64,000 nucleotides of DNA from Zea mays (lineage: Eukaryota; Streptophyta; Magnoliopsida; Poales; Poaceae): assembly GCF_902167145.1 (NCBI RefSeq), contig NC_050098.1:34776501-34840500 (forward strand), in the 5' to 3' direction. The stretch's first letter is position 1, and each line of letters begins with the position of its first letter. The position numbers and the translations under genes were made by a program. Below the pieces are notes generated by a model. The model did no database searches, was not told the origin of the DNA, and worked only from the letters and a program-made list of their open reading frames with translations. Positions 36,460-46,429 of this stretch are shown here, in pieces.

Positions 36460-36690
36460 TACTGATCAGAGGTTCGAAGGCTGGCCCTCCGAAGGGTTCA
36501 ATAGTCGCCTCAGATCGCGTGGGCCCGACACCCACTACTGGTCAGGGGTTCGAAGGCCGGCCCCCCGAAGGGCTCCATGGCCGCCTCAGGCTACTCGGGC
36601 TCCGCGCCCATTACTGATCAGGGGTTCCGGGTTCGAAGGCTGGCCCCCGAAGGGTTCACAGTCGCCTCAGACACCGAGCGAGGGATGACC
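36460..36690 (+). repeat. About 80-bp tandem repeat near the 3' end of Gypsy copy 1
   Basis: Three units contain GGTTCGAAGGC, CCGAAGGG and GTCGCCTCAG or GCCGCCTCAG, separated by about 80 bases. Copy 2 has the matching block at about 49680-49900. It is non-coding. Confidence 0.75.
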
Positions 36691-37897
36691 AGGGGTACGT
36701 TCGATACATAACCAAGGCTCGGGCTGCGCTCCCGAGGTACCCTAGGACATTTCTGAGATCAGCGGGAACGATCTTGTAACGGAATCCCATCGGAGGGAGG
36801 CATCGAGCCCTCGGACCCCGTCGCCAGGGGACCGGGTCCGGCAGATCACCCGCAGGTACTTTTGGGCGTGCCTCTAGGCCCCTAGCCGACCCCCAACGAA
36901 CGGGGCACGGACGTCCACTCGGATCACCCGCTTGCAGCTCACCGGAGACACCATGTTCGGTGCCCATCGAGGGTAACATGGCGCTCTCCCCCCCTCCTCC
37001 TTGCGGAAAGGCGACACAGGGGCGTATGTAAAAAAGCCGAGTCTGTCCCTGATCGTCCTCTCGCCCTGTGCGGAGGCTCGGGGGCTGCTCTCGCAAACCC
37101 GGCTCCGGCCAGACCGTTGATAGCGTCAACATACCAGCCCGAGAGCTTGGGCCCCGACCGTGCACCCGGGCTATGGCCAGTTCGCATGAGGGAACAACCA
37201 GACCAGCCGAAGCATTACGCAAGGCATTAAGACCTCGAAGGAGTGAAACCACTCCTCCGAGGCCTCGGGGGCTACACCCACCGGAACAAAATGCAACCGA
37301 GAAAGGCTGGTCCCCTTGCAAAAAAGTGCGACGAAAGCCTCCAAGCGAGTGCTAACACTCCCTTCGAGGCTCGGGGGCTACTGTCGGGGACCATAATTAG
37401 GGGTACCCTCAAGACGCCTAATTCTTAGCTGGTAACCCCCATCAGCATAAAGCTGCAGAGGCCTGATGGGTGCGATTAAGTCAGGGATCAGTCCATACGA
37501 GTGACTCGATCACGCTTCGCCCGAGCCTAGCCTCGGCCAAGGGCAGCCGACCTCGAGGGACTTCCGTCTCGCCCGAGGCCCCCCTTTTAACGGCGGACGC
37601 ATCTCCGGCTCGCCCGAGGCCTTGGCTTCGCTGAGAAGCAACCCTGACCAAATCGCCGCACCGACTAACCGAGTTGCAGGAGCATTTAACGCAAAGGTGG
37701 CCTGACACCTTTATCCTGACGCGCGCCCCCCGGCAGAGCCGAAGTGACCGCCGTCACTCCGCCGCACCACTGACCGGTCTGACAGAAGGACAGCGCCGCC
37801 TGCGCCACTCCGACTGCAGTGCCACTCAACAGAGTGAGTCTGACAGGCAGTCAGGCCTTGCCAAAGGCGCCATAGGAAGCTCCGCTCCGCCCGACCT

Positions 37898-38296
37898 AGG
37901 GCTCGGACTCGGGCTCAGCCCCGGAAGACGGCGAACTCCGCTCCGCCCGACCCCAGGGCTCGGACTCGGGCTAAGACCCGGAAGACGACGAACTCCGCTT
38001 CGCCCGACCCCAGGGCTCGGACTCGGGCTCAGACCCGGAAGACGACGAACTCCGCTCCGCCCGACCCCAGGGCTCGGACTCGGGCTAAGACCCGGAAGAC
38101 GGTGAACTCCGCTCCGCCCGACCCCAGGGCTCGGACTCGGGCTCAGACCCGGAAGACGACGAACTCCGCTCCGCCCGACCCCAGGGCTCAGACTCGGGCT
38201 AAGACCCGGAAGACGGCGAACTCCGCTCCGCCCGACCCCAGGGCTCGGACTCGGGCTAAGACCCGAAAGACGACGAACTCCGCTTCGCCCGACCCC
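37898..38296 (+). repeat. 57-bp tandem repeat in 3' LTR, seven copies
   Basis: Units start at 37898, 37955, 38012, 38069, 38126, 38183 and 38240 with AGGGCTCGGACTCGGGCT (one substitution in one unit). They alternate between variants with GGCTAAGACC or GGCTCAGACC and GACGGCGAAC or GACGACGAAC. Confidence 0.93.
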
Positions 38297-38808
38297 AGGG
38301 CTCGGACTCCGCCCGGGCCTCTGCCGAACAATCTCCGCCTCGCCCGACCCGGGGGCTCGGGCTCGGCCTCGGCCACGGAAGACAGACTCGACCCCGGCTT
38401 CGGAGGAGCCCCCACGTCGCCCGACCTAGGGCACAGGCCCGCCACGTCAACAGGAAGCGCCATCATCATCCTACCCCGAGCCGACTCGGGTCATGGAGAA
38501 CAAGACCGGTGTCCCATCTGGCTAGCTCCGCCAGATGGGCAATGATGGCGCCCCACAAGCTCTGTGACGACGGCAGCTCTCAGCTCTCTTACGGAAGCAG
38601 GTGGACGTCAGCAAGGACTCGACCGCTCCGACAGTTGTCCCTCCGCCAGGCTCCGTTGCTCCTCCGACAGCCACGACATCACGCCAGCAGGGTGCCAAGA
38701 TCTCTCCGGCTGCCACATTGGCATGTACTTAGGGCGCTAGCTCTCCCTCCACTAGACACGTAGCACTCTGCTACACCCCCATTGTACACCTGGATCCTCT
38801 CCTTACGC

Positions 38809-38816
38809 CTATAAAA
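38809..38816 (+). promoter_or_regulatory. TATA box in 3' LTR of Gypsy copy 1
   Basis: CTATAAAA lies in the same context as 692-699. In this LTR it faces the adjacent hAT sequence and could drive read-out transcription into 39.1 kb and beyond. Confidence 0.65.
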
Positions 38817-39208
38817 GGGAGGACCAGGGCCTTCTTAGAGAAGGTTGGCCGCGCGGGACGAGGACGGGACAGGCGCTCTCTTAGGGCCGCTCGCTTCCCT
38901 CACCCGCGTGGACGCTTGTAACCCCCCTACTGCAAGCACACCCGACCTGGGCGCGGGACGAACACGAAGGCCGCGGGATCTCCACCTCTCTCACGCCCGT
39001 CTCCGGCCACCTCGCTTCTCCCCCCTTCGCGCTCGCCCACGCGCTCGACCCATCTGGGCTGGGGCACGCAGCACACTCACTCGTCGGCTCGGGGACCCCC
39101 CGGTCTCGAAACGCCGACAACGGCCGAAAACCCTAGGTTCGCCACCGCCAGTCGCCACTTCGCCGGTCGCCAGTCGCCCTCGCCACTTCGTCGGTCGCCA
39201 CTGAGTCG

Positions 39209-39427
39209 GCTTTTAGTTTATGTGGCAGGTTGATTGAGGAACGACGACGAAGTCTAACACCAGAACATGTGGAGATGCTGTCCCTGGCCAAGGATTGGGA
39301 GCAAGCAGCTGTTCGGCAGCAACACTGCGTTGAGAACAAAGATCTTGAAGAGCTAATGGAAAATATGTATCTTGATGCACAAGAAGGATCGACTTGTGTT
39401 GGTGGTGGAGATGGACATGATCACTAA
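39209..39427 (+). pseudogene. C-terminal end of hAT transposase (dimerisation region)
   Basis: The frame reads AFSLCGRLIEERRRSLTPEH, then MLSLAKDWEQAAVRQQH, and an acidic tail to TAA. The pattern (A-F-S, G-R-x-I/L, E-x-R-R-S-L, P, V-E, K-D-W) is that of the hAT family C-terminal dimerisation domain. Upstream (39120-39205) there is no transposase core. Instead, GC-rich DNA with AAACCCTAGG and repeated GTCGCCA resembles a 5' leader. A deletion therefore seems to have joined a leader to the last part of the gene. About 73 codons remain, and transposition activity is impossible from this alone. Confidence 0.65.
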
Positions 39428-39571
39428 AAGAGCTAGGTTGTACTCTTTTTTCCTTTAGGGTTTTGTCCCCATGTAGTTGAAATGGGGTTTTACCTAAAGG
39501 TTTTTAACGAGGCAACCAATCTAAATAGCTCTTTATAAAGCATGGTGATCTATTTTTTGATGTCTCATCTC

Positions 39572-39836
39572 ATGTATGGCTGATTGTCTGATTTTGTATG
39601 GCTGGTGGTGTAATGCTTGTATACTTGTATGGCAATGGCACTATGGCTGATTGTCTGATTGTATGGCTGGTGGTGTAATGCTTGTATACTTGTATGGCAA
39701 TGGCACTATGGCTGATTGTCTGATTGTATGGCTGGTGGTGTAATGCTTGTATACTTGTATGGCAATGGCACTATGGCTGATTGTCTGATTGTATGGCTGG
39801 TGGTGTAATGATGTATTAGTGTATTGTATGGTTGTA
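39572..39836 (+). repeat. 65-bp tandem repeat, about four copies
   Basis: The unit CTATGGCTGATTGTCTGATT... recurs at 39641, 39706 and 39771, with an earlier partial or variant copy from 39572. It lies in the non-coding tail of the hAT remnant. Confidence 0.9.
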
Positions 39837-39895
39837 TATTGTGGTGACAGTAATGTTGTATTAGTGTATTGTATGGTTGTATATTGTATTCTTGA
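39812..39895 (+). repeat. Second short tandem repeat in the hAT tail
   Basis: GTATTAGTGTATTGTATGG followed by TTGTATATTGT appears twice, about 42 bases apart. Confidence 0.75.
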
Positions 39896-39962
39896 TTGTC
39901 GAACAAATGTATTACGTACATATTTGCTATTTGCATGGATGTTCATGTTTGTGATGTGGGTA

Positions 39963-40175
39963 TAGGGCCAGCACGGCACGGAAGCCCAGCACGGCACTAC
40001 GGCCCGGCACGGCCCGATTAAAGTCAATAGTGCCGGGCTTGGGCTGCGGCGTAGGCCCAAGTGCCGGCACGGCACGGCCCGACAATTAATAGTGTCGTGC
40101 CTCGGCCCAGCTAATTTGGCCCGGCCCATGACGGGTCCGGGCCGTGCTAGCCCGGCACGGCCCATTGGCCACCTA
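39963..40175. other. hAT subterminal region with inverted GGCACGG motifs
   Basis: Many copies of GGCACGG, GGCCCGG and their complements (CCGTGCC, CCGGGCC) are spaced through about 210 bases, giving imperfect hairpins. hAT transposases bind short repeated subterminal motifs, so this is the likely binding zone. Confidence 0.65.
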
Positions 40176-40189
40176 TAATTCAATCGAGC

Positions 40190-42731
40190 CCCAATGCATA
40201 AAGGCCGTTTTGGATTGCATCTTTCTCGGTCATGACCATTTGATCAATGGATCAAAAGGAATTGAACGGAGGTGCCCCCCCAGTCTGAATAGACAAAGAG
40301 ACTATGCATATACCATGGGTTCATCGTCATACCATTCCATATTTGAACAGGGCAATATATCAACGATGAGTAGGCGGGTGGAAAGCATCCTGGCATCACA
40401 AGATGGATAGGCGATGCTTGTTGCGTCGCCTTTCAGGCCGTTTTGTTCGGTCGTTTTGTTTTAGCGGGTGACCGGGGTTTCTTTGTTGGCCGATCACATA
40501 GAACGACCTTCTTGCTAGCATATTTGGAGATCAAGTGATCAAAAGTAGGGTCAGCTTTGACCAACCGACCATGTGTGTTTTGCCCTTGCGTTTCTTTCCT
40601 TGCTTTGTGTGGAGATTGACGCCTCTGGCCATGGGCAGACTGTCCGACTGAGTCAACCGGACCGTCTGTCTGAGCACCAGACCATCCGCACGTAGGTGCC
40701 GGACCGTCTGGACGTGCGAGGATCACCAATGATGATGTTTTTGCCTTTGTCTTTATCGGCCACTTCGGGCCGACCAAGACCTTTTTGCATGTGGGTTCTA
40801 TTGTATTGGCAGGAAATGATTGTGTGTCCAGTTGCATCTCCTGAAAAGCCAATCGGCCCTCATTTATGGCTGAATTTGTATCTGTCGACGAAAAACATTA
40901 CAATCATTGGTGGCATGGGAAAAAGAATTATGCCACTTACAATAAGCATGTCTCTTTAATTCATCCATAGGAGGAATAGTATGAGTTAATTTAATGTTGC
41001 CATTTTTAGTAGCTCGTCAAATATTCTATAGCATTTGGCAACATTAAAGGTAAATTTAATCTATTCTTGCCGATTCTTTTTAACCGACTGTAAGGAAGAA
41101 CATGCAGAAGATTTGGCAATTGTTGGCCAAACAAACTCATCGGTATATACATCTGCGGATTTATCATCTAAACTATCACGCTCTACTAGATGTATAGTAT
41201 GGGCGGCCAATTTTGATGTCTCTTTAAATCTGCTTTCACATGCTAAAGTCCGCTAATGTAGCTGAGCTATTGAAAAGAACTGGGTCCTATCTAATTTGTC
41301 TCTTAAGTAGGATAGCAACCCATTAAAAGTCAGCCCTGCTAGCTCTTTATCTGCGACATGGATCTGAAAGCATCAGTTTCTAGTGTCCCGGAACCTCCGG
41401 ATATAACCATTAACCAATTCTTCGCGTCCCTGTCGGACTGAAGCTAAATCAGCTAGCCCTAATTCATATTCCCTAGAAAAGAAATGTTCATGAAATTTTC
41501 ACTCTAAATCATTCCAGGAATTAATGGAATTAGGAGGCAGGGCGGTGTACCATGCAAAAGCGGTACCAGTAAGGGATAAAGAAAATAAACGAACACGAAA
41601 TGCTTCCCTATCGGACAATTCGTCTAGGTGTTCTAGGAACTGGCCTATATGTTCGTGTGTGCTTCTCCCATTTTCACCAGAAAACTTAGAAAACTCTGGT
41701 ATCCTTGCCCCTTGTGGATATGGGACAGTGTCAAACCAGTGATCATATGGATTTTGATATGATTGCCCCACCCTGGCTACACTAACTCCGAGTCTATCTC
41801 GAAATAATTCAGCCATCTCTTCCCTAATTTTCTCCATTGCGTCCGGTGGCAGACCACCAGACCTTGGGCTGTGTGGCACATTTGGTCGGGCATTGCTATG
41901 CCGACCTTCTTGCCGTGACCGATTGATAATATTGATCGACCTGTGATCATATTGTGCGCTATGGTTTAAATATGTAGGGGGCGGAACATACTTTTGCTGT
42001 GGTGTGTAATAATTTGGTGCAAAGTGCGCAATAGTGGGCTCTACGTATGCGTATCCGGTCTGTCCGGTGGTAAATCCGAATTGCTCGGTCGTGTTCACTG
42101 CTATTGGGGCGCCACGCGGTGGTCCTGGTGCAGCCCCCGACTGTCTGGCAGGGAAAGCCAGACGGTCTGCATAAGGGCCGGAAGGTCCGGGCAAAAGCTC
42201 GGACGATCCAACTGTGTCCAGGGGCGCGGATTTGCCAAGTAGGGACGACTGTGGTGGTATTTTCCCTGGATATGAGTTCATCGGCATACCATATAATGGC
42301 TGGGGCTACAAATCCCCATTTGGTGCCGATGTATTAGACATAGATATCCCATTACTAGTTTCATATGATGGAAAACTAGGAGCAACAGACTTCTCCAACG
42401 AACGTGTTAATTTTCTAATTGATTCTTCCAAGCCTCCAATATGTTGTTTTATTTGATTCTACTGATGATCTACATAGTGTTTAATAGATTGGATGTCGTC
42501 GGGTTTACTTACGTTGGGGACTTGAAGCGAAGATAGAAGAGATGCAACGTCGGTCTCTCCATGTTTGACAACCTTCTAGCGGCGATCCACCGTGTATTGT
42601 GACAAGAATTTCTCCTTCGCTTGACGTATGTAGTCCTCGTATTGTTGTTGCTCATCGGCCGTTAGACCTTCAACATTCGGCTTCAGGATATTATCTGGGG
42701 AGATATCGGTGTGATCTTTAGAACCGGTCAT
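40190..42731 (-). pseudogene. gag: gag (and following) pseudogene of Gypsy element B
   Basis: It starts at ATG 42731 (MTGSKDHTDISPDN) and is open in stretches. The best-preserved part (41499-42287) contains IPEFSKFSGENGRSTHEHIG and RVRLFSLSLTGTAFAWYTAL, a retrotransposon gag core. Further on come YIRRFRDTRN and FNGLLSYLRDKLD-type segments and, at 40433-40852, a tail with MAFQEMQLDTQSFPANTIEP. Several in-frame TAGs, some next to Gln codons, and frameshifts interrupt it. It would have formed the particle core and is now a relic. It is a different Gypsy family from the two Huck-like copies. Confidence 0.7.
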
Positions 42732-42802
42732 TTGAGGGCCTGATTTTTAGTAGATCTAGACACCTCTCCAAGCGCTATCGCCAAAAAGTATGTTGGTGTC
42801 GA

Positions 42803-44373
42803 TGAAAGTCGTCTAGAGGAGGGGGGTGAATAGGTGAAACCTGAAAAATATAACTTTAAACCCAGAACCCTCGATTAGCGGTTAAAACAAGATGAACAAT
42901 TATCAGAGTATAAAACTAAGTCCTTTGCTTGCAAAGAGTATTGCTTTCAAAGAACGCGGAACTAACAAAAAGCAACACAACTAAAATATATATGAAGAAT
43001 AAAGCAAGAGGGCTTAAATAAGAAGAGGAATAACACAAGTTCTTTCTTGCAAGGCATTGCTTCAATATATGAGAATTTAATCCGAAGCAACACAAAGCAA
43101 TATCAACAAAGAATAGTGCAAGAGAACTTAGAGAGGGAGAAGACAAACAAATCACAAGCAATAAACACAAGTGACACGTGTGATTTGTTTTACTGAGGTT
43201 CAGTTCACCAAGAACCTAATCCCCATTGAGGAGTCCACTAAGGACATGTCTTTTTCAACCCTTTCTCTCCCTCCAACGGTCACCAAGACCGACGAGTGTT
43301 CCTTCTTCTTTGTCAACAAAAGACCGAAGTCTTCGCAAGGCCAACCACAAAGATAAGGGGCTCTTGCTAGCTTTACAATGAATGGGAGTCAAAACTCCAC
43401 GCTCAAATGATCACAAGAGGTAGCACACACTTTCTCTCAATGATTCTCACAAGGCACTATCGCTAAACACACACGAGTAGCTCTTTCTTGCTTGATCTCT
43501 CTTTTGTGGCACTTGTGAGGATTTGATGTGTATGGAATACCCAACTCTTGTGTATGAGATAGATCAATGAATGTAGGTGGTTGGAAGGGCTTTGATATGT
43601 CTACTATATCCATTGATATGTTGCTTGGGCTCTCACACCATGAAATGGCCAGTTGGGGTGGTATTTATAGGCCCCAACCCCATTTCTAGTAGTTGGACAC
43701 AAAGTAGCAACTTTCTGTCGACGGGCACACCGGACAACGCACTGTTCATTGTTCAGTGCCTGCCACATCAGCCGACCGTTGGGGTCTGTAGCAGTCTACT
43801 GTTGGATCTGACCGCTACCCAGACTGTCCGGTGCACACCAGACAGTCCGGTGCCCTAGCCATGCCAGCCGACCGTTGAGGTCTGCGACAGTCAGCCGTTG
43901 GATCCGACCGTTGCCAAACTGTTCGGTGCACACCTGACAATCCGGTGCCACAGCCCGAGAGTGCCCGTTGTGGGCTTCTCTGCGCAGACTGCCCGGTGTT
44001 CCACCGGACAGTCAGGTGCACACCGGACATGTGATTGTTCACTGTCCGATGCACCACCAGTGCGCTGGCTGACTGCCCTTTTCTTGGATTTCTTCGCTGA
44101 TTCTTTTGGGCTTATTTTGTTCTTGGGTCTTGGACTTCTCTGCTTCTTTTTATGTCTTCTTTTGAGGTGTTGCATCCTCATTGCCTTAGTCCAATCCTCT
44201 TCGCATCCTATGAACCCTATTTGGTTGGAGTTGAGCTGATTGTGACTTAGAAACTAAACTGTTGATCTTATGAACCTGTGAATCAGAGACTAGGCAAACT
44301 AGATAGTCCGAATAGTTGTGAAGGTCATCAAGCGCCAAAATATAAGAAATGGTTTGAGGCCATTTCCCTTTTA
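42803..44373 (-). repeat. Solo LTR of a Sirevirus-like Copia element, minus strand
   Basis: On the minus strand it starts near AAAAGGGAAATGGCC (44373) and ends TCACCCCCCTCCTCTAGACGACTTTCA (shown here only as a landmark; end at 42803). This is the same architecture as the LTRs at 1633 and 9405. It contains diverged CCGGACAGTC-type palindromes around 43725-44060. No internal domain is attached, and the flanks are the two halves of Gypsy B's leader. It is therefore most simply a solo LTR left by LTR-LTR recombination. A clear TSD is no longer visible. Confidence 0.65.
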
Positions 44374-44394
44374 GCTGATCTAGGCGCCAATCAT

Positions 44395-45002
44395 TGCGGT
44401 GAGAACCGGTGGCGGTGCTCTCTATGGAGGCACGGACGGTCTGCGGCCAGGGGCCGGATGGTCCGTGACCTGGCGTAGGGGCTGGTTCCCTGCCTGACGA
44501 GCCGACGACCCGCTCCTGGAGGCCGGACGGTCTGCGCGTGCGCAGGGGCAGCGGAGTTCGCCGGCAGCGCATGGATCTCGCTCCTGGGAGGGACCCCGTC
44601 GAGGAGGAGATATCCTAGGCCTTATCTAGGGTTGGCAGGCCAGCCTAGACACCTTTAATAGACGTAGAGCTGAAGAGAGGTGGAGAATTTTGGGTAGATA
44701 AAGGCTAATCTAGGGCTAAACTAGAACTACTCCTAATGCATAAGGTAAAAACGAGATGTAATTGATTATTGATTTGATTGTTGGTGTTTAATCTGCTGTA
44801 GTCCTCCATATATATATAGAGGGGGAGGTTTAGACCCATCACAATCCATCTACCGAGCTAATTCACGATTTTAGCTAACAAATCCTGCAAGAAACTCGGG
44901 ACCCTAACTGATTCTGCGCACGCGTGGACCGTCCACGCCACCACCGCGGACCGTTCGGCCTTAGGGTCGGACCGTCCGCGCGGTCACTTCCTACGCTCAA
45001 CA
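44395..45002 (-). repeat. 5' LTR of Gypsy element B
   Basis: About 608 bp, read on the minus strand from TGTTGAGCGTAGG to CTCACCGCA. It contains GGACGGTCCG and related palindromic motifs at both ends and a TATATATATA stretch near 44808-44818. The PBS follows after about five bases. The boundary on the inner side is uncertain by a few bases. Confidence 0.65.
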
Positions 45003-45009
45003 CATACCT

Positions 45010-46235
45010 GACACTATTTCACATAGTCTTACACATCCACTTTCAAACCCCTCCAATAAAACAGTTTCTTCAGTCGTTATTAAGTGGCATGCATCCTAGA
45101 ATGCCCATAGAGCACTGTCATGCATATGAGCCACCAGTTTGGTCCTTAGTGTAGAATTGTTGTCAAGCCAGATGAGGTCCCCTTTTTTGATTAAACCCTT
45201 ACTGAGGCGATAGCCTTGGTTATCAGGAATGTGGATACTTAGTCGAGATAATAGTTGTTATGCCTCTGGATCAGTAAAATAAGAGTTCAATACCTCTTAG
45301 ATCCATAGAGGCTAAACTTCACTCATAATGTTCATAGCCATCAAATGCCCCACTCGTGAGAGTGCGTCTACCACCAAATTCATTCTCCCTATTTATATAC
45401 CACCTTAAATTGCACTCCCATCATCTTAGCCACTACTTTTCTCTATAGTTCAGAGTGTAGCCCCTGTTGTCCCAGAAAACTCAAAGCTCGATGGTCAGTA
45501 TGAATTTCAGACTCATTCCTCTGTAAGTAGTGCCTCCACTTATCTACAACCATTATTAGTGCTAGAAATTCTTTGTCATGGATGGGTAAATGCTTGTTCC
45601 TCTCCGCAAAGCTTTTCTCAAATATGGTAAAGGTTGACCTTGTTGCATCAAGACTACCCCCAACCCATGGCCACTAGCATCAATTTCTACCACAAAGGGT
45701 TTGTGAAAACCTGGCAAAGATAGAACTAGGGTATCACTCATGGCTTGTTTGAGAATCTGAAAAGCCAAAATAACTTCTTGTGTCCACATAAACTACCCCT
45801 TCTATAGTAACTAGGTTAATGGTTTGGCAACGGTGCTAGAGTTCTTTACAAAACGCCTATAATACCTAATGAGCCCCCCAAAAGCCCCTAAGCTCAGTTA
45901 CACAAGTAGGTTGTGGCCATTGCAACATTACTGTTGTTTTGGCTGGGTCTATGGATACTCCTTGAGCAAAAATGACATGACACAAATAAATCAACTCCTG
46001 CCTCCCAAACACACTTATTTTGCTTCTAATAGAACTAATGTTGTCTCATGGCTTCAAAAAACAACCTGAGATGTTCCAAGTGCAGTTGGCAAGTAGGACT
46101 ATATACTAATATATCATCAATAAACACCATCACAAATTCCCTGAGATAAGGAGCTTGAACCATGTTCATTAGTTTTAAAGACAATTTTATACTCTTATGA
46201 TTCTCCCATCCTCACTTGAAGCCAGACATGTATTT
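45010..46235 (-). pseudogene. pol: Decayed Gypsy pol relic D (RT, RNase H, integrase start), minus strand
   Basis: Translated on the minus strand with frameshifts, it shows an RT segment, PYLREFVMVFIDDILVYS (near 46095-46150), then FVVEIDASGHGLGVVLMQ (45640-45700), the RNase H-like TDHRALSFLGQQGL (near 45480), and finally LVAHMHDSALWAF, which resembles the integrase zinc-binding region. The order RT-RNase H-integrase is that of Gypsy. The RNase H start and HDSALGGH-like motif suggest a Reina-type chromovirus, but this is uncertain. Numerous stops and indels make it one of the oldest pieces here. Gypsy B appears to have inserted into it at about 45003. Confidence 0.7.
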
Positions 46236-46343
46236 ATATGGGTGTTTTGAGTATATCCAAAAATCTGGATAAATACGAGTTCGCGCATCCCGACCCCTCC
46301 CTGTGGGCCCCGCCTCGACCTCGCCCCGCAGCTTGCAAAAAAA

Positions 46344-46416
46344 TGGAGGTCTAGGGGAATTGAACCTAGGATGTTGCCAACACCACCCTGAGTCTTTAAC
46401 CACTGTGATACAAGGC
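46344..46416 (-). other. tRNA-like relic with A-box and B-box-like sequences
   Basis: On the minus strand a 73-base stretch starts GCCTTGTATCACAGTGG and ends CCTAGACCTCCA. It has an A-box-like ACAGTGGTTAA and a T-arm-like CTAGG-TTCAATTC-CCTAG hairpin. The acceptor arms do not pair, so it is not a functional tRNA gene. It may be the head of a tRNA-derived SINE. A similar ACTGCAATACCAGG segment about 115 bases to the right suggests a duplicated relic. Confidence 0.35.
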
Positions 46417-46429
46417 TGGTTGTGCTATA

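Larger units (their letters stand above)
33805..37381 (+). other. Remainder of the post-pol region of Gypsy copy 1
   Basis: About 3.6 kb continues from 23679. It is GC-rich and colinear with copy 2 (48955 to about 52500, minus strand). It carries repeated motifs, an open sense region (35561-36310), an antisense ORF (35208-35558) and a tandem repeat (36460-36690). It ends in the purine-rich GAGGCTCGGGGGCTAC before the 3' LTR. Tat-lineage elements are known for long regions after pol, sometimes with additional ORFs. Confidence 0.8.
1..39119 (+). mobile_element. Tat-lineage Ty3/Gypsy LTR retrotransposon, copy 1 (Huck-like), interrupted by three nested elements
   Basis: Read in order after removing three insertions, the element consists of a truncated 5' LTR (1-1002), primer binding site, gag-protease-pol reading frame in pieces (1063-1632, 10641-11206, 18056-23396), a long post-pol region (23397-23679 and 33805-37381), a purine-rich tract and a 3' LTR (37382-39119). 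The pieces join in frame across each TSD. A second copy at 47274-62287 is colinear and confirms the layout. The lineage call rests on the extra archaeal-type RNase H after the retroviral-type RNase H, the long region after pol and the non-Met PBS. The name Huck-like comes from memory of LTRs starting TGTCGGGGACCATAATTAG and is an inference. The 5' TSD is outside the window. Confidence 0.9.
37382..39119 (+). repeat. 3' LTR of Gypsy copy 1
   Basis: This 1738-bp LTR begins TGTCGGGGACCATAATTAG and ends CGAAACGCCGACA. A seven-unit 57-bp array is at 37898-38296 and a TATA box at 38809-38816. The sequence after it (ACGGC...) belongs to the hAT remnant. Confidence 0.93.
39120..40175 (+). mobile_element. 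hAT transposon remnant (right part)
   Basis: It contains the last coding segment of a hAT transposase (39209-39427), an AT-rich tail with tandem repeats, and a subterminal zone packed with GGCACGG and GGCCCG motifs in both orientations. It ends in a terminus that reads TAGGTGGCCAATGGGCC inward from 40175. The motif-rich ends and terminal sequence are typical of plant hAT elements. The left end lies beyond Gypsy copy 1, outside the window, so the TIR pair and 8-bp TSD cannot be confirmed. The expected right TSD would be 40176-40183. Confidence 0.7.
40176..45002 (-). mobile_element. Decayed Gypsy element B, minus strand (5' LTR, leader, gag and start of pol)
   Basis: On the minus strand the order is LTR (45002 to 44395, starting TGTTGAGCGTAGG), a PBS starting TGGCGCC (44389-44383), a leader interrupted by a Copia solo LTR (42803-44373), and a gag reading frame from 42731 down to about 40190, where the hAT terminus begins. 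The rest of the element should lie on the other side of the hAT and Gypsy copy 1. The many stops show that it is older than the elements nested around it. Confidence 0.75.

Noticed and set aside
37898..38296. CRISPR-like array
   Set aside because: The units are contiguous 57-bp tandem repeats without unique spacers, in a plant LTR.
40433..40852. Separate host gene of 139 codons
   Set aside because: It reads as the C-terminal part of the Gypsy B gag in the expected order and strand, so it is a relic of that element.
46344..46416. Functional tRNA gene
   Set aside because: Acceptor-stem halves do not pair and no clear anticodon arm is seen. At best a tRNA-derived relic.
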